Source: an uncultured Bacilli bacterium (GTDB lineage Bacteria; Bacillota_I; Bacilli_A; RF39; UBA660). From it: a stretch of 8,127 nt of DNA. Position 1 is the first letter of the stretch, and each line of letters begins with the position of its first letter. Positions 6,179 through 8,127 of this stretch are shown here, one piece after another. A model generated the notes under the pieces. It was not told where the DNA came from. It did not search any database and saw only the letters and a program-made list of their open reading frames with translations. The DNA is taken from assembly GCA_951800155.1 (NCBI GenBank), contig CATOJL010000060.1:1-8127 (forward strand), written 5' to 3'. A program made the position numbers and the translations under genes.

Positions 6179-7537
6179 ATGAATAAAAAATGGACTCTCT
6201 ATCTAACGATTATTGTAATTCTTCTTTTAATCGTTGGCCTATTTCGATTATTTAAAAAAGAAAACAAGGAAAAAACGAATACAATGGAAGCTACTGTTTT
6301 AACAGTTCAAAACGAAAATATAACTCTATTGGATCAACAAAATAGCATTTACACGATACATTTTTCAAGTGAAGATATTCGATCAGGTGATCTTTTAACT
6401 ATTGAATATGCAGGTATATTGGACCCTACAAAAAGAAACCAAACGATTGAAGTCATTCACTATGCGGAAAAAAAGATAGAAACAGATAAAAATGGTATTC
6501 CTGTAAATTGGAAAGATGATGGCATATTTAGTAAGTATTATGTTATGGCCTTTAATAAACTAAAAGAACTATCTCTTGAAGAAAAGATAGGACAATTACT
6601 TCTTGTACGTTATACAGATGATGCTATCAATATTTTAAAAAAGTATCCAGTAAGTGGCTTTGTATTCTATGAAAAAGATTTTAAAGATAAAAGTAAAAAA
6701 CAAGTTCAAGAGATGACTAAAACTATACAAAAAAATTCTAAAATTCCTCTTTTAACGGCTGTAGATGAAGAAGGTGGAAAAGTCACTCGAGTAAGTAGTA
6801 ATCCAAATTTAGTAAAAGAAAAGTTTAAATCCTCAAAAGAACTTTACGATTTAGGAGGATTTGAAGCAATTAAAAAAGATACAAAAGAAAAAAGTAATCT
6901 TTTAAAAGATCTAGGACTAAACCTTAATTTAGCTCCTGTCATTGATGTTTCGACAGATGTAAATGCTTACATCTATCCACGAACTTTAGGAAAAGGAACA
7001 GACTTAACAAGTACGTATGCGAAAACAGTCATTGAAAGTAGTAAAGACACTGGTGTTTCTTATACATTAAAACATTTCCCTGGTTATGGAAACAATCCAG
7101 ATACACATACAAGTAGTGCTGTAGATACAAGAACATATGATGAAATTTTAAAAAATGACATCCCACCTTTTGAGGCAGGTATCAAAGCAGGAGCTGAGGC
7201 AGTTTTAGTCAGTCACAACATTGTAAACAGTATGGATGCAAATAATCCCGCTTCTTTATCTGCAAATGTTCACAATGTCCTTAGAAATGATTTAAAATTT
7301 ACAGGTGTAATCATTACCGATGATATTGCTATGTCAGCATTAGATAAAATAAACAATGTAACATTACAAGCTTTACTAGCTGGAAATGATCTAATTATCA
7401 CGACTGATTACCAAACCTCATTTAATGAATTAAAAACAAATGTTCAAAATAATACCATTGATGAAAGCATTATTGATCAACATGTACTTCGAATATTAGC
7501 TTGGAAGTATTATAAGGAAATGGCACAAATGAAGTAG
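6179..7537 (+). CDS. Membrane-anchored GH3 beta-N-acetylhexosaminidase-like glycosidase
   Basis: The product has 452 residues. A signal anchor (about 6-25) is followed by a small beta-rich domain (about 37-95) and then a GH3 catalytic barrel (about 120-445). Family marks, in order, are SLEEKIGQLLLVR, GFVFYEKD, VDEEGGKVTR (195-204), KHFPGYG (298-304) with a D-T-H triad (308-310), VSHNIV, NPASLS, and GVIITDDIAMSAL, where the first Asp (381) fits the nucleophile. The D-x-H pair on the loop after KHFPG is the acid/base dyad typical of NagZ-type enzymes, which release N-acetylglucosamine from peptidoglycan fragments. The substrate here is inferred. Tyr303 replaces the usual His of KHFPGHG, which I believe is common in a clostridial branch. 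There is no second domain like that of the longer Bacillus enzyme. The anchor places it outside the cytoplasm. A strong terminator follows. Confidence 0.9.
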   Translation: MNKKWTLYLTIIVILLLIVGLFRLFKKENKEKTNTMEATVLTVQNENITLLDQQNSIYTIHFSSEDIRSGDLLTIEYAGILDPTKRNQTIEVIHYAEKKIETDKNGIPVNWKDDGIFSKYYVMAFNKLKELSLEEKIGQLLLVRYTDDAINILKKYPVSGFVFYEKDFKDKSKKQVQEMTKTIQKNSKIPLLTAVDEEGGKVTRVSSNPNLVKEKFKSSKELYDLGGFEAIKKDTKEKSNLLKDLGLNLNLAPVIDVSTDVNAYIYPRTLGKGTDLTSTYAKTVIESSKDTGVSYTLKHFPGYGNNPDTHTSSAVDTRTYDEILKNDIPPFEAGIKAGAEAVLVSHNIVNSMDANNPASLSANVHNVLRNDLKFTGVIITDDIAMSALDKINNVTLQALLAGNDLIITTDYQTSFNELKTNVQNNTIDESIIDQHVLRILAWKYYKEMAQMK

Positions 7538-7543
7538 ATTCAT

Positions 7544-7580
7544 AGACTTAGAAAAATAAACTTCTTTCTAAGTCTTTTTT
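7544..7580 (+). terminator. Strong rho-independent terminator after the GH3 gene
   Basis: AGACTTAGAAA (7544-7554) pairs perfectly with TTTCTAAGTCT (7565-7575) across a 10-nt loop, and a run of six T's (7575-7580) follows. It lies 7 bases after the GH3 stop codon. Confidence 0.9.
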
Positions 7581-7613
7581 CATAAATAACCCTTTTTTCT
7601 TTTCTATATCCCT

Positions 7614-7637
7614 TATACTTTTATTGATAAAAGTATA
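7614..7637. repeat. Perfect 10-bp inverted repeat between converging genes
   Basis: TATACTTTTA (7614-7623) and TAAAAGTATA (7628-7637) form a 10-bp stem with a 4-nt loop. Neither strand has a T-run straight after the stem, so it is a poor intrinsic terminator. It lies 36 bp past the stop of the minus-strand gene that ends at 7673 and may stabilise or help end that transcript. Confidence 0.5.
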
Positions 7638-7672
7638 CTATATTTTAAAGCTCGAATATGATGTCTATACCA

Positions 7673-8127
7673 TTAACTTGATATTTTAGCATAAAGATAT
7701 CCTTTTCCTTTAGGATTTGATGTGCTTATTGTAATTTTATTACTTGTTGCCTTCACTAAAGCGACAATACTTCTAAGTTGTATAGTATTCCCATTAATAT
7801 TATATTTTTGTCCGTTTGTACGTTCCACCAATAAAACATCACAACCAGAAAATGAATCATTACTTACATTATTGGTTGTTGCTCCTTTATATAAAAGATA
7901 GTATGCCCCAACCTCAGCAGAAATCTCCTTTGTTATACTATCAGAGAAATCGCCCGAATCTATAAAAGTTGCTGAAACAATACTAGGTGGACAGGTTGAG
8001 GCTGTCACTTTTCCAGAACCATTATGGTATCCTGCTGGTATTGTATAGGTTCCTCCCGGACTTATTGTTTCACTTACTGCTCCCTTATTTGTCATAGAAC
8101 CTGTAATCTTATTTCCATTCACATATG
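7673..8127 (-). CDS. Phage tail/receptor-binding-like protein, 3' part only
   Basis: About 150 C-terminal residues are visible. The first full codons read YVNGNKITGSMTNKGAV, followed by TYTIPAGYHNGSGKVTA. This pairing ('AYVNG.kitGtm...GAV... tIPaGYHnGsGkV') is a motif I know from tail-fibre or other structural proteins of Firmicutes phages. The remainder (about 50-150) is Ser/Thr/Asn-rich and looks like an all-beta binding domain, with GGTYTIP, VGAYYLLYKG and SNKITISTSN. The GTG at 8122 is the Val of Y-V-N-G and not a start: the frame stays open to the window edge, so the 5' end lies outside. There is no signal peptide or LPxTG in the visible part. It could belong to a prophage or be a surface protein that borrowed the module. 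The product class is likely; the host element is unproven. Confidence 0.7.
   Translation of the reverse strand, partial: YVNGNKITGSMTNKGAVSETISPGGTYTIPAGYHNGSGKVTASTCPPSIVSATFIDSGDFSDSITKEISAEVGAYYLLYKGATTNNVSNDSFSGCDVLLVERTNGQKYNINGNTIQLRSIVALVKATSNKITISTSNPKGKGYLYAKISS

Noticed and set aside
7441..7454. Further copy of the ATGTTCAAAA half-site inside the GH3 gene
   Set aside because: It is within coding sequence, isolated from other copies, and an 8-10-mer of this composition is expected by chance in such AT-rich DNA. The same applies to GTTCAAAA at 1560-1567.
8120..8122. GTG as the start codon of the phage-like gene
   Set aside because: The frame is open to the window edge and the Val belongs to the Y-V-N-G motif, so this is an internal codon of a truncated gene.

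Overview
The window is AT-rich DNA with standard-code genes: tryptophan is read from TGG, and TGA is not used as a sense codon in any gene called here. Shine-Dalgarno sites are GGAGG- or AGGTG-like, terminators are short hairpins with T-tracts, and one promoter is TTTACA-17-TATAAT. Together with the protein families this points to a low-GC Firmicute, probably an uncultured gut-type Bacilli or Clostridia lineage. The lineage is an inference. No rRNA, tRNA, CRISPR array or insertion sequence was seen.

Left end (1-1352): a plus-strand gene for a small protein shaped like a DnaQ/RNase T exonuclease but lacking its metal-binding acids. It converges, through a shared bidirectional terminator, on a two-gene minus-strand operon: an 81-residue basic protein followed by a 159-residue two-helix membrane protein. 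A good promoter precedes that operon. Positions 1353-1716 hold no gene.

Centre (1701-5232): a minus-strand operon with a near-consensus promoter. Its first gene encodes a 1072-residue protein with an N-terminal array of degenerate repeats of about 52 residues, a long helical middle and a compact C-terminal region. Thirteen bases later comes a 75-residue protein resembling a cold-shock/OB-fold domain, and the unit ends in a terminator that overlaps that gene's last codons.

Divergent intergenic region (5177-5447): a perfect 30-bp palindrome plus two further copies of its half-site, an operator-like array between the large repeat gene and the plus-strand genes.

Right end (5448-8127): two plus-strand genes, probably co-transcribed, encode an anchored extracytoplasmic protein of unknown function and a membrane-anchored GH3 glycosidase of the beta-N-acetylhexosaminidase (NagZ-like) type. 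The latter is probably involved in peptidoglycan turnover at the cell surface. A strong terminator follows. A minus-strand gene that runs off the window edge encodes a phage tail/receptor-binding-like protein, so a prophage or another surface-protein locus may start there.

The items most worth a second look are the palindromic operator array, the repeat protein/OB-fold pair, and the exonuclease-like protein without its active site.
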